Origin: an uncultured Clostridium sp.
GTDB lineage: Bacteria; Bacillota; Clostridia; Clostridiales; Clostridiaceae
Direction of reading: 5' to 3'
DNA length: 11,090 nucleotides
NCBI GenBank assembly: GCA_900540255.1
Contig: UQFE01000053.1
Location: 1 to 11,090 of the forward strand
In this document: piece after piece, positions 1 to 6,238 of the stretch
Layout: every line of letters begins with the position of its first letter
Position numbering within the stretch: the stretch's first letter is position 1
Position numbers and translations under genes: made by a program
Notes under the pieces: generated by a model
Seen by the model: the letters and a program-made list of their open reading frames with translations, nothing else
What the model was told of the DNA's origin: nothing
Database searches by the model: none

Positions 1-63
1 AGTTGGTAGAGCACCTGACTCTTAATCAGGGTGTCCCGGGTTCGATCCCCTGATGGCGCACCA
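1..63 (+). tRNA. tRNA-Lys (anticodon CTT), 5' end cut off by window
   Basis: The window opens in the D loop (AGTTGGTAGAGC). The anticodon stem CCTGA/TCAGG encloses the loop CTCTTAA, giving anticodon CTT, which reads AAG (Lys). The T loop TTCGATC, the acceptor 3' strand ATGGCGC, discriminator A and an encoded CCA follow. The T stem CCGGG/CCCTG has one C-T mismatch at its second pair, which is slightly unusual. About 13 bases of the 5' end are missing. Confidence 0.95.
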
Positions 64-65
64 AG

Positions 66-94
66 AAGAAGTAATTTTTGTTACTTCTTTTTTT
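66..94 (+). terminator. Rho-independent terminator of the tRNA transcript
   Basis: A perfect 9-bp stem AAGAAGTAA (66-74) / TTACTTCTT (81-89) with a 6-base loop runs into a T tract (88-94). It starts two bases after the tRNA CCA end, so it ends the tRNA transcription unit. Confidence 0.9.
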
Positions 95-137
95 ATATCT
101 AAGAAATTATAAAAAATTTTAAGAATAAATTACATAT

Positions 138-190
138 AAAAAGTGGTAAGTTATAAGAATTAAGTTAATAGCTTACCACTTTTAATTTTT
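138..190. terminator. Terminator hairpin downstream of ispF, possibly bidirectional
   Basis: A perfect 12-bp stem AAAAGTGGTAAG (139-150) / CTTACCACTTTT (172-183) with a 21-base loop. Read on the minus strand the 3' arm ends in a short T run, and it lies about 45 bases past the ispF stop. On the plus strand it is followed by TTTTAATTTTT, so it can also stop any read-through from the tRNA. Confidence 0.75.
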
Positions 191-230
191 AATTTGTTAA
201 GTTTATTGATTATAATTAATGTTATAAAAC

Positions 231-707
231 TTAATTTTTATTTTGAATTAAACAAATAGCTTGTGAAGATATTCCAAGACCTTCTCCAGTAAAGCCAAGA
301 CCTTCTTCAGTTGTGGCTTTAACATTTATTTGATCAAGGGAAATATTTAATGCATTAGCTATATTTTTTCTCATATCAGGTATATGAGGTGCCATTTTTG
401 GTCTTTGAGCTATTATTGTTGCATCAATGTTTCCAATTATATAGTTATGTTGTTCTAAAAGCTTACCAACATGTTTTAGTAATTCAATACTTGAAATATC
501 TTTATATTTTTCATCTGTATCAGGAAAGTGTTTTCCTATATCTCCTAAAGCAGAAGCTCCAAGAAGAGAATCCATTATAGCATGTAAAAGTACATCAGCA
601 TCAGAATGACCAAGTAATCCTAATTCATATGGAATTTTAACTCCGCCTAAAATTAAATCTCTATTTTCTACTAATTTATGTACGTCATATCCCATTCCTA
701 TTTTCAT
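231..707 (-). CDS. ispF: 2-C-methyl-D-erythritol 2,4-cyclodiphosphate synthase (IspF)
   Basis: IspF cyclises CDP-ME 2-phosphate to MEcPP with release of CMP in the cytosolic MEP pathway of isoprenoid synthesis. Family hallmarks are visible: metal ligands D8 and H10 in GYDVH, H42 in LLHA, the LLGHSDAD loop (33-38), HFPDTD, and the CDP-binding [12 protein letters not shown] segment near the C terminus. At 158 residues it is of normal length. I place the start at the ATG at 707, because GAGGTG sits 5 bases upstream. A TTG three bases earlier is only 2 bases from that site. The gene is alone; its frequent partner IspD is not adjacent here. Position 5 is Met where many homologues have His or Gln, which is a variable site. 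Confidence 0.97.
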   Translation of the reverse strand: MKIGMGYDVHKLVENRDLILGGVKIPYELGLLGHSDADVLLHAIMDSLLGASALGDIGKHFPDTDEKYKDISSIELLKHVGKLLEQHNYIIGNIDATIIAQRPKMAPHIPDMRKNIANALNISLDQINVKATTEEGLGFTGEGLGISSQAICLIQNKN

Positions 708-833
708 CAAATCACCTCATTAAAATATAGTTATTAATTTTATTGCAAAGCAATAATAATATTAAAGCTTTAAATGTATTATATATATTTTAACATAAGA
801 TTTTATTTGAAAATAATAATGGGATAATAAAAA

Positions 834-1022
834 TTAATAATTTGATGTTTTTCTGTTTGTGTATATAGATTGATTTTTATTTTTATTAGATGTAAATCTA
901 AATGGAAAAATTTTTATCAATCTTGAGTAAAGTTTATATAAAAATAAATGAGGCTTAGAATTAATTTTTTTCCTTTTAAATGTAAAATCAATATAAATAA
1001 TATTATCCTTATTATATTTCAT
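834..1022 (-). CDS. Small basic hypothetical protein (62 aa)
   Basis: I do not recognise this protein. It is rich in Lys, Arg, Asn and aromatic residues, has no clear membrane segment or signal peptide, and should be strongly basic. The support for it being real is the ribosome site: a GGGGGGAG run lies 6 bases before the ATG on the minus strand. It is transcribed divergently from the sortase operon, with 135 bases between the two starts. Its end is about 125 bases upstream of the ispF start on the same strand. I see no convincing promoter or terminator of its own. It could be a sporulation or nucleic-acid-binding small protein, but nothing in the sequence proves that. The alternative is a chance ORF in A+T-rich DNA. 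Confidence 0.45.
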   Translation of the reverse strand: MKYNKDNIIYIDFTFKRKKINSKPHLFLYKLYSRLIKIFPFRFTSNKNKNQSIYTNRKTSNY

Positions 1023-1077
1023 AAAAAACTCCCCCCATATACTTTACATTAAAATATATTAATGTTTTTAGTCCTTA

Positions 1078-1086
1078 TGTTATAAT
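1078..1086 (+). promoter_or_regulatory. Extended -10 promoter for the sortase operon
   Basis: TGTTATAAT (1078-1086) is a perfect extended -10 element about 70 bases before the sortase start. The -35 region is poor (TTAATG at 1059-1064, 16-base spacer), which fits an extended -10 promoter. It implies a 5' leader of roughly 65 bases. Confidence 0.5.
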
Positions 1087-1157
1087 ATATGTAGAAAAAA
1101 TTATATATGTACAAATTTAGAGAAATAAAGATAAAATTTAATTAAGGGGTTGATTTA

Positions 1158-1751
1158 TTGGATAAGTTTAGAAGGTTTATAGGTATATTGCTTATACTTA
1201 TAGGGGTTAGTATAATAGGTACAGTAGTTTATAAGAAAATGGTTACTTCTAATAAGCAAAATGAAGTGTTAGAGAGTTTTGAAAATCAGTTAAAAGAAGA
1301 TAATACAAATAATGAAAGTCATGAGGATGTAAATTTAGATTCAATAAATGGATATACTCCTATAGCAATAATGGAAATTCCATCAATTAGATTAAAGCAG
1401 CCTGTTGTCGAAGGGGTAACTGAAGATGTAATAAAGTATTTTTTAGGTAAGTTTCCAGGATCAGCAATGCCAGGAGAGGTTGGAAATTTTTCAGTTGCAG
1501 GACATAGAGTTTCTGATTTTACAGATGCTTTTATAAATTTATATAAGGTTAAGCCTGGAGATAAGGTAATTGTAACTACTAAAAGTGGAAAATATACATA
1601 TGAAGTTGATGAAAGTTTTATTGTAGAACCAGAGCAAGTAGAAGTTTTAGACACTGCAGATTATGAAAAAATTACATTGATAACATGTACTATTGGATCA
1701 AAGAGAAGGGTTATAGTAACAGGAAGACTTATTGATAAAAGTGAGAAATGA
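1158..1751 (+). CDS. srtD: Class D sortase
   Basis: Sortases are membrane-anchored transpeptidases that cleave a sorting motif (LPxTG-like) on secreted proteins and join them to the cell wall or to each other. The 197-residue protein has a short basic start, one membrane segment (about residues 7-25), a charged linker (30-60), then the sortase beta-barrel. Catalytic residues are visible: H116 in VAGHR, C177 in TLITC, and R184 (or R183) in KRRVIV. The short size, N-terminal anchor and TLITC motif point to class D rather than class A or B. The start is TTG with AAGGGG 8 bases upstream. The next gene begins 16 bases after the stop, so the two form an operon. No LPxTG substrate is encoded in the window. 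The subclass is inferred from overall form. Confidence 0.9.
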   Translation: MDKFRRFIGILLILIGVSIIGTVVYKKMVTSNKQNEVLESFENQLKEDNTNNESHEDVNLDSINGYTPIAIMEIPSIRLKQPVVEGVTEDVIKYFLGKFPGSAMPGEVGNFSVAGHRVSDFTDAFINLYKVKPGDKVIVTTKSGKYTYEVDESFIVEPEQVEVLDTADYEKITLITCTIGSKRRVIVTGRLIDKSEK

Positions 1752-1767
1752 TAACTAGGGGGAATAA

Positions 1768-2772
1768 ATGGATAAATTTCAAAGCGGTAAGTATAAATTT
1801 TCATCAGTAAAGCCTTTATTTTTAATTGGTAATTATGTAATAGGAGAAAGAGGCAAAGAAATTAATATCTTAGTAGATGAATTAATAGAATATAAGGTTC
1901 TTATAAAAGATTTAATTTCAAGAGAAGTAAGTTATTCTCAAAGAAATGAGTTGGTAACTATATCAATGTATATAGCAGCTAATTTTGAGCTATATGATAG
2001 TTTTATAAATAATATTGAAATACCATTTAGTAAGTTACATATGTTTACAAGAGTTAATAAGAAGTTTCTTGAGAAATATAGGGATTATATAATTGTTTAT
2101 ACATTAATTTTTGGAAATGATAAATATAAAAATATTCAAGATTACTTACAAATGGTTGAAACTAGTGTTGATGATAGTAAGAATAGTGATGTAAAAGATA
2201 TAGTAGAATATGAAGCTGGATTAACTGTTAATGGTATTGTTGTATGGAAAAATAAAAAAGATGCAATTCTTCTTACAGCTTTAGGTGAATTTAAAAAGGT
2301 TAAATTAAATGAAGAGGTATTAATAGGTCAGGAAATTAATGCTAATGAAAAAAAGACACTAAAAGATGTTAAAATATATATATCAATTTTAGTTGTATTT
2401 ATATTAGTTTTTTCAATGGCGATAATATATAGGTATAATGTTGTTACCAGAACAATAGTAATTGACACAACTTCTACTATAAAGTTAGATATAAATGGAT
2501 TTAATAGGGTTTTAAATATTTCATCTTCAACAGAAAAAGGAGCAAAGTTAATTGAGGAAACTAATCTTTTAGATCAAAGCATTGATACAGCAATATATAA
2601 GATTATAGAATATGCTAATGAAAATCAAATGATAAAATCAACAGGTATAGTTGTAACAGTTACAGGAAAGGAATTAAAGCACAACTCATTGGAAAAAACA
2701 GAAGATTTTATTTATAGAAAAAATTTAAAGGTTAGATTTAATAATTCGGGCCTAGAGCATAAGGTAAATTAG
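1768..2772 (+). CDS. SigI C-terminal domain fused to RsgI-like membrane anti-sigma factor
   Basis: This 334-residue protein has four readable parts. Residues about 32-130 resemble the C-terminal (-35-binding, helix-turn-helix) domain of sigma factor SigI. The segments LIEYKVLIKDL, IPFSKL and EKYRDYIIV follow SigI's order and spacing. Residues about 153-195 look like the RsgI N-terminal anti-sigma domain (NGIVVWKNKKDAILLT, GEFKKVKL, IGQEI). A membrane helix spans about 201-221. Residues 225-290 match the RsgI juxtamembrane extracellular domain, followed by a short tail. SigI region 2 (core and -10 binding) is absent, so it should not act as a sigma factor alone. The RsgI Asn-Pro self-cleavage site is replaced (D233-T-T-S-T-I). 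The ATG has AGGGGG 5 bases upstream and follows srtD by 16 bases. I infer a membrane-tethered regulator, perhaps of the sortase operon. The domain reading is by eye. Confidence 0.75.
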   Translation: MDKFQSGKYKFSSVKPLFLIGNYVIGERGKEINILVDELIEYKVLIKDLISREVSYSQRNELVTISMYIAANFELYDSFINNIEIPFSKLHMFTRVNKKFLEKYRDYIIVYTLIFGNDKYKNIQDYLQMVETSVDDSKNSDVKDIVEYEAGLTVNGIVVWKNKKDAILLTALGEFKKVKLNEEVLIGQEINANEKKTLKDVKIYISILVVFILVFSMAIIYRYNVVTRTIVIDTTSTIKLDINGFNRVLNISSSTEKGAKLIEETNLLDQSIDTAIYKIIEYANENQMIKSTGIVVTVTGKELKHNSLEKTEDFIYRKNLKVRFNNSGLEHKVN

Positions 2773-2783
2773 AATGATAAAGG

Positions 2784-2818
2784 TTAGGCCTTTGGAGTTT
2801 TTGACTCTAAGGGTCTAA
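2784..2818 (+). other. 14-bp hairpin between the sortase operon and rluF
   Basis: Arms 2784-2797 and 2805-2818 pair at all 14 positions (three G-T wobbles) around the loop TTTTTGA. It starts 12 bases after the upstream stop codon and lies about 23 bases before the rluF ribosome site. The sequence after it (AAATTTAT) is not a proper T tract, so it is a weak terminator at best. It could be an mRNA 3'-end stabiliser or a partial attenuator that lets some transcription enter rluF. Confidence 0.55.
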
Positions 2819-2851
2819 AAATTTATAAAATAAAAACAAAGGAAGGTTTAT

Positions 2852-3631
2852 ATGAAACAAAAGTCAGTAAAAAATAAAAATGTAATTGTTCATAATGATA
2901 GAGGAGATAGTGTAAGATTAAATAAATATATAAGTGAATCAGGCTTTTGTTCAAGAAGAGAAGCAGATAAATTAATACAAAGTGGATTAGTTACTATTGA
3001 TGGAGTTAAAGCTGAAATGGGAACTAAAGTTACAAAGGGACAAAAGGTTAGAGTTAATGGAATATTAATTTCTAAGGAAGAGGAATTAGTTTATATTGCT
3101 CTTAATAAGCCAGTAGGAATTACTTGTACAACAGAACATAAGGTAAAGGGCAATATTGTTGATTTTGTAAATCATAAAAAAAGAATATTTCCTATAGGTA
3201 GATTAGATAAAGATTCTCAGGGATTAATATTAATGACTAATGATGGTGATATAGTTAATAAAATATTAAGGGCTGGAAATAATCATGAAAAAGAGTATAT
3301 AGTAACTGTTAATAAACCTATAAATGATGAATTTGTTAAGAAAATGAGTAACGGAATCAGAATTTTAGGGCAAGTTACAAAAAAATGTTATGTTAAAAAA
3401 GAAGGCAATAATACATTTAGAATAATTTTAACTCAAGGTTTAAATAGACAAATTAGAAGAATGTGTGAATCTTTAGGGTATGAAGTTGTAAAGCTTAAAA
3501 GAATTAGGATTATGAATATAAATTTAAGTGATTTAAAAATTGGGAAATGGAGAGAGCTTACATATAATGAGCTTAAGGGCTTAAATGAACTTATTTTAAC
3601 ATCAGGTAAAACTAAGGACGTTGATCAATAG
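2852..3631 (+). CDS. rluF: 23S rRNA pseudouridine synthase, RluF type
   Basis: The enzyme converts a uridine in the peptidyl-transferase region of 23S rRNA to pseudouridine (U2604 in E. coli for RluF). It has an N-terminal S4 RNA-binding domain (about 21-70: [19 protein letters not shown]) and an RsuA/RluB/E/F catalytic domain from about 80. The catalytic aspartate is D119 in [17 protein letters not shown] (84-90), INRQIRRM-like [11 protein letters not shown] and a KLKRIRIMN strand are typical. RluF-specific similarity includes NIVDFVNH and [11 protein letters not shown]. It has 259 residues, normal for the family, with a short Lys-rich extension before the S4 domain. The start ATG has GGAAGG 5 bases upstream. 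It may be read partly from the sortase operon, but a hairpin separates them. Confidence 0.95.
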   Translation: MKQKSVKNKNVIVHNDRGDSVRLNKYISESGFCSRREADKLIQSGLVTIDGVKAEMGTKVTKGQKVRVNGILISKEEELVYIALNKPVGITCTTEHKVKGNIVDFVNHKKRIFPIGRLDKDSQGLILMTNDGDIVNKILRAGNNHEKEYIVTVNKPINDEFVKKMSNGIRILGQVTKKCYVKKEGNNTFRIILTQGLNRQIRRMCESLGYEVVKLKRIRIMNINLSDLKIGKWRELTYNELKGLNELILTSGKTKDVDQ

Positions 3632-3668
3632 TAATAATTAAGAAAATGAGTATTATAATATGGGGATG

Positions 3669-3752
3669 TCGCATTAAGAATAAATACTAAAATATATTGT
3701 ATTGATTTTTATTTTTTAAAACAATATATTGTGTATAAAAGTTTTAGTGCGA
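3669..3752 (+). other. Large imperfect stem-loop after rluF (3'-UTR element or small RNA)
   Basis: An outer helix of 11 pairs (3669-3679 with 3742-3752, core TCGCA/TGCGA) and an inner perfect 10-bp helix (AATATATTGT 3691-3700 / ACAATATATT 3721-3730) share one axis with an internal loop between them. A run of seven Ts follows at about 3763-3769, nine or more bases after the stem. TATAAT (3654-3659) lies just upstream but without a good -35. It may be the rluF transcript end, a small RNA or a relic of a small inverted-repeat element. Confidence 0.45.
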
Positions 3753-4154
3753 TAGTTCCTATTTTTTTGGAGTTTTATTTTAAATTAAGATTTATTTTTT
3801 ATGTTGTGTATAAATAAGCTTAAGTTATAAATTTATAAAAGAATATAGTTAAAACATGAAAAAAATTATAAAATTAACAAAAACTAGATGTTACGCACAT
3901 AATCCACAAGTGTCTGTGGATAACTTGTTAAAAATTTGTTGATATATAAGTTAATAATTATTAATAATATTGTAGATAATAATAAAAAGAGTGTGATTAT
4001 TAGCGAATTTAGAGGAGGATTGTTTTATGAAACGCCTAAAAATATGCATTTTTGTAATATTAACAATATTAACAATAAATATTAGTTATCCACAGGCTAT
4101 GTTAAAAACTATCTGTATAACTGAGGATAATTCTAATATTGAAATTGTGGATAA
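3730..4154. promoter_or_regulatory. Cluster of DnaA boxes with adjoining A+T-rich tract
   Basis: Five exact matches to the DnaA box TTATNCACA occur within 425 bases. They are 3730-3738, 3805-3813 and 3915-3923 (minus), 4086-4094 (plus) and 4146-4154 (minus). The last three are the strongest version, TTATCCACA. A one-mismatch box TAATCCACA (3900-3908) forms a near inverted pair with 3915-3923. Almost pure A+T DNA follows at 3924-3990. The dnaA/dnaN/rpmH genes that flank the chromosomal origin are absent, so this looks like a secondary DnaA-binding site rather than oriC. The first three boxes lie in the 395-bp intergenic gap and the last two inside the next coding region. Confidence 0.65.
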
Positions 4155-4758
4155 AGTATATAAGTCTAAAAATAACTATTTAGATATTAATGTAATAATT
4201 CCACAAATAAAGGGGTTAAATAATAATAAACAAGAAAAGATTATTAATGATAAGATTATAAAGTGGACACAACTTTGGATAGGGGATGCTAAGGGGATAG
4301 CAGATGAGTATTTTAAAGATAATCCTTCACCGTTAATAAGTTATCAATTATATGCAAGATATAAAATTACTAATAAAGATGATATTATAAGTTTTTATAT
4401 AGATTATTATCAATTTACTGGGGGAGCTCATGGAATTACAAATAGAGTTGCATATAATATAGATGTTGCAACAGGCAATGAATTGAAGCTTGAAGATATT
4501 TTTAAAAAAGATTTTCTTTATAAAGATGTAATAAATAATGAAATTTCAAGACAAATAAAAAAGGATCCAGATAGATATTTTACTGGAAAAGATGGGTTTA
4601 ATGGAATAAATGAAAATCAAAATTTTTATATTAAAAATAAGAAGCTTGTAATTTATTTTGAATTATATGAAATAGCTCCTTATGCATCAGGAATTTCAGA
4701 ATTTGTTATACCTAATAAGATTATTAAAGAAAATATGAAGTATTATGAAGTATTATAA
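4027..4758 (+). CDS. Secreted DUF4163/DUF3298 (RsiV/PdaC-like) protein
   Basis: The 243-residue protein starts with a signal peptide (KRLK, then a hydrophobic stretch to about residue 19, likely cut near A24). A DUF4163-like region follows (about 40-125). Next comes a DUF3298-like domain with TGGAHG (131-136) and the family's closing motif YEIAPYASGISEFVIP (214-229). These domains occur in RsiV, the anti-sigma factor that senses lysozyme, and in the deacetylase PdaC. Here there is neither a sigma-binding N terminus nor a deacetylase domain, so it is a stand-alone exported form of unknown job, perhaps binding cell-wall or lysozyme-like ligands. The ATG has GAGGAGG 8 bases upstream, a very strong site. 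The aldehyde dehydrogenase starts 28 bases downstream and may be co-transcribed. Two perfect DnaA boxes fall inside its first 130 bases. Confidence 0.85.
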   Translation: MKRLKICIFVILTILTINISYPQAMLKTICITEDNSNIEIVDKVYKSKNNYLDINVIIPQIKGLNNNKQEKIINDKIIKWTQLWIGDAKGIADEYFKDNPSPLISYQLYARYKITNKDDIISFYIDYYQFTGGAHGITNRVAYNIDVATGNELKLEDIFKKDFLYKDVINNEISRQIKKDPDRYFTGKDGFNGINENQNFYIKNKKLVIYFELYEIAPYASGISEFVIPNKIIKENMKYYEVL

Positions 4759-4786
4759 AGTATAAATATATTATGGAGAATATTTT

Positions 4787-6163
4787 ATGGAAGATATAAA
4801 TTTAATATTTAAGAATCAAAAAGAATTTTTTGAATCTGGAAAAACTATAAATGTTGATTATAGAATTAAAAACTTAAAAAAGTTAAATGATATAATTAAA
4901 AAAAATGAAGATAAAATCTTAAATGAATTAAAAAAAGATTTAGGAAAATCAAATTTTGAAGGATATGTAACTGAAGTAGGAATTTTATATGATGATATTA
5001 ATTTTCATATAAAAAACGTAAAAAAGTGGAGTAGTGAAGAGAAAAGAAAGTCTCCTATAGTTTATTATCCATCTAAAAGTTATATATATAAAGAGCCATA
5101 TGGTGTAACACTGATTATAGGGCCATTTAATTATCCATTTCAATTAGTTATAGCTCCATTAATTGGGGCTATTTCAGCTGGAAATACAGCAATAATAAAA
5201 CCATCTGAAAATTCAAGAAATATAGCTTTATTATTGGAAAAGTTAATTAATGAAAATTTTCCAGAGGGATATTTAAGAGTAGTAAATCCATTAGGAGGAA
5301 AAGAAACTGTTTCACTCCTTTTAGACAAACCATTTGATTATATATTTTTTACTGGTAGTGTTAGAGTTGGGAAGTTAGTTATGCAAAAGGCAGCACAACA
5401 TTTAACTCCAGTAACATTAGAACTTGGAGGAAAGAGTCCTTGTATAGTTGATTCTGATGCAAATTTGAAACTTGCAGCTAAAAGAATTGTATGGGGAAAA
5501 TTTTTAAATGCAGGACAAACTTGTGTTGCCCCTGATTATTTGTGTGTGCATAAATCTGTAAAAGATGAATTATTAAAATTAATAATAAATGAAATAAGGG
5601 TTCAATTTGGGGAAAATGTAAGGAATAGTGAAGATTACCCTAGAATAGTTAATAAATCGTCATTAGAAAGATTAAGTGGGTATTTAAATGATGGAAAAAT
5701 TTATTATGGAGGAAATATAGATGAAGATAATTTATATATGGAGCCAACATTAATAATTAAACCAGATTTAAATTCACCTCTTATGAGTGATGAAATATTT
5801 GGACCTATATTACCTATATTGGTTTATGAGGATTTGGATAATGTAATTAAGTTTATAAATCATAGAGAAAAGCCTTTAGCATTATATTATTTTTCAGAAA
5901 GTAAGAAGAAAATAAAATATGTTTTAACATCAACTACATCTGGTGGAGTTACTATAAATGATACTATTATTCATGTAGCTAATCCTAACTTACCTTTTGG
6001 AGGAGTGGGAAATAGTGGAGTAGGAAAGTATCATGGAAAAGAAAGTTTTGAAACATTTACTCATAATAAATCTGTTATGAAAAGAGGAACTTTTATTGAA
6101 TTTAATATTAGATTTGCACCTTATAAAAATAAGTTGAATTTAGTTAAAAGGATAATGAAGTAA
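4787..6163 (+). CDS. Class 3-type aldehyde dehydrogenase, NAD(P)-dependent
   Basis: It oxidises aldehydes (likely medium or long aliphatic or aromatic) to acids with NAD(P)+. Visible residues are N115 in GPFNYP (oxyanion hole), K138 in KPSE (cofactor binding), the FTGS turn (188-191), general base E212 in LELGGK, the nucleophile C246 in NAGQTC, and the EIFGP motif (336-340). The 458-residue length, without the extra N-terminal strands of 490-500-residue enzymes, and PFGGVGNSGVGKYHG near the C terminus, fit the class 3 / fatty-aldehyde group (B. subtilis YwdH-like). A basic C-terminal tail (about 445-458) is present but no clear membrane anchor. The ATG has GGAGA 7 bases upstream. It follows the secreted DUF4163 gene by 28 bases; no functional link is evident. 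The substrate cannot be read from the sequence. Confidence 0.95.
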   Translation: MEDINLIFKNQKEFFESGKTINVDYRIKNLKKLNDIIKKNEDKILNELKKDLGKSNFEGYVTEVGILYDDINFHIKNVKKWSSEEKRKSPIVYYPSKSYIYKEPYGVTLIIGPFNYPFQLVIAPLIGAISAGNTAIIKPSENSRNIALLLEKLINENFPEGYLRVVNPLGGKETVSLLLDKPFDYIFFTGSVRVGKLVMQKAAQHLTPVTLELGGKSPCIVDSDANLKLAAKRIVWGKFLNAGQTCVAPDYLCVHKSVKDELLKLIINEIRVQFGENVRNSEDYPRIVNKSSLERLSGYLNDGKIYYGGNIDEDNLYMEPTLIIKPDLNSPLMSDEIFGPILPILVYEDLDNVIKFINHREKPLALYYFSESKKKIKYVLTSTTSGGVTINDTIIHVANPNLPFGGVGNSGVGKYHGKESFETFTHNKSVMKRGTFIEFNIRFAPYKNKLNLVKRIMK

Positions 6164-6172
6164 TGCTAAAAC

Positions 6173-6186
6173 TTCACAATTGTGAA
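6173..6186. promoter_or_regulatory. Operator-like palindrome, copy 1
   Basis: TTCACAATTGTGAA is a perfect 14-bp palindrome, extended imperfectly by CTAAA/TTTAG outside it. It sits 10 bases past the aldehyde dehydrogenase stop and 10 bases upstream of the -35 of the manC promoter. The same 14 bases recur at 6240-6253. No T tract follows, so a terminator role is unlikely. Confidence 0.6.
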
Positions 6187-6196
6187 AGTTTAGATT

Positions 6197-6226
6197 TTGA
6201 AAATTTAAATGGGCTTATATTATATA
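6197..6226 (+). promoter_or_regulatory. Probable sigma-A promoter of manC
   Basis: TTGAAA (6197-6202) and TATATA (6221-6226) are separated by 18 bases and lie between the two palindromes. Transcription would start near 6233, about 65 bases before the manC start codon. Overlapping TATATT matches make the exact -10 uncertain. Confidence 0.5.
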
Positions 6227-6238
6227 TTCATATTAAGA

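Noticed and set aside
389..580. 63-codon plus-strand ORF within ispF
   Set aside because: Antisense of a clearly conserved enzyme gene, with no ribosome site; a shadow frame.
741..755. Hairpin TATTGC-AAA-GCAATA upstream of ispF
   Set aside because: Only 6 bp with a 3-base loop, no T tract and no link to a promoter element; likely chance.
1319..1654. 111-codon minus-strand ORF within the sortase gene
   Set aside because: Antisense to catalytic sortase sequence; Ser/Thr-rich composition typical of shadow frames.
3730..4154. Chromosomal replication origin (oriC)
   Set aside because: The DnaA-box density is origin-like, but dnaA, dnaN and rpmH are not here, and two boxes lie in a coding region. 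Kept only as a DnaA-box cluster.
5140..5328. 62-codon minus-strand ORF within the aldehyde dehydrogenase
   Set aside because: Shadow of the cofactor-binding region; no ribosome site.
5545..5553. Isolated DnaA box TTATGCACA in the aldehyde dehydrogenase gene
   Set aside because: A single match is expected by chance in a window of this length and composition.
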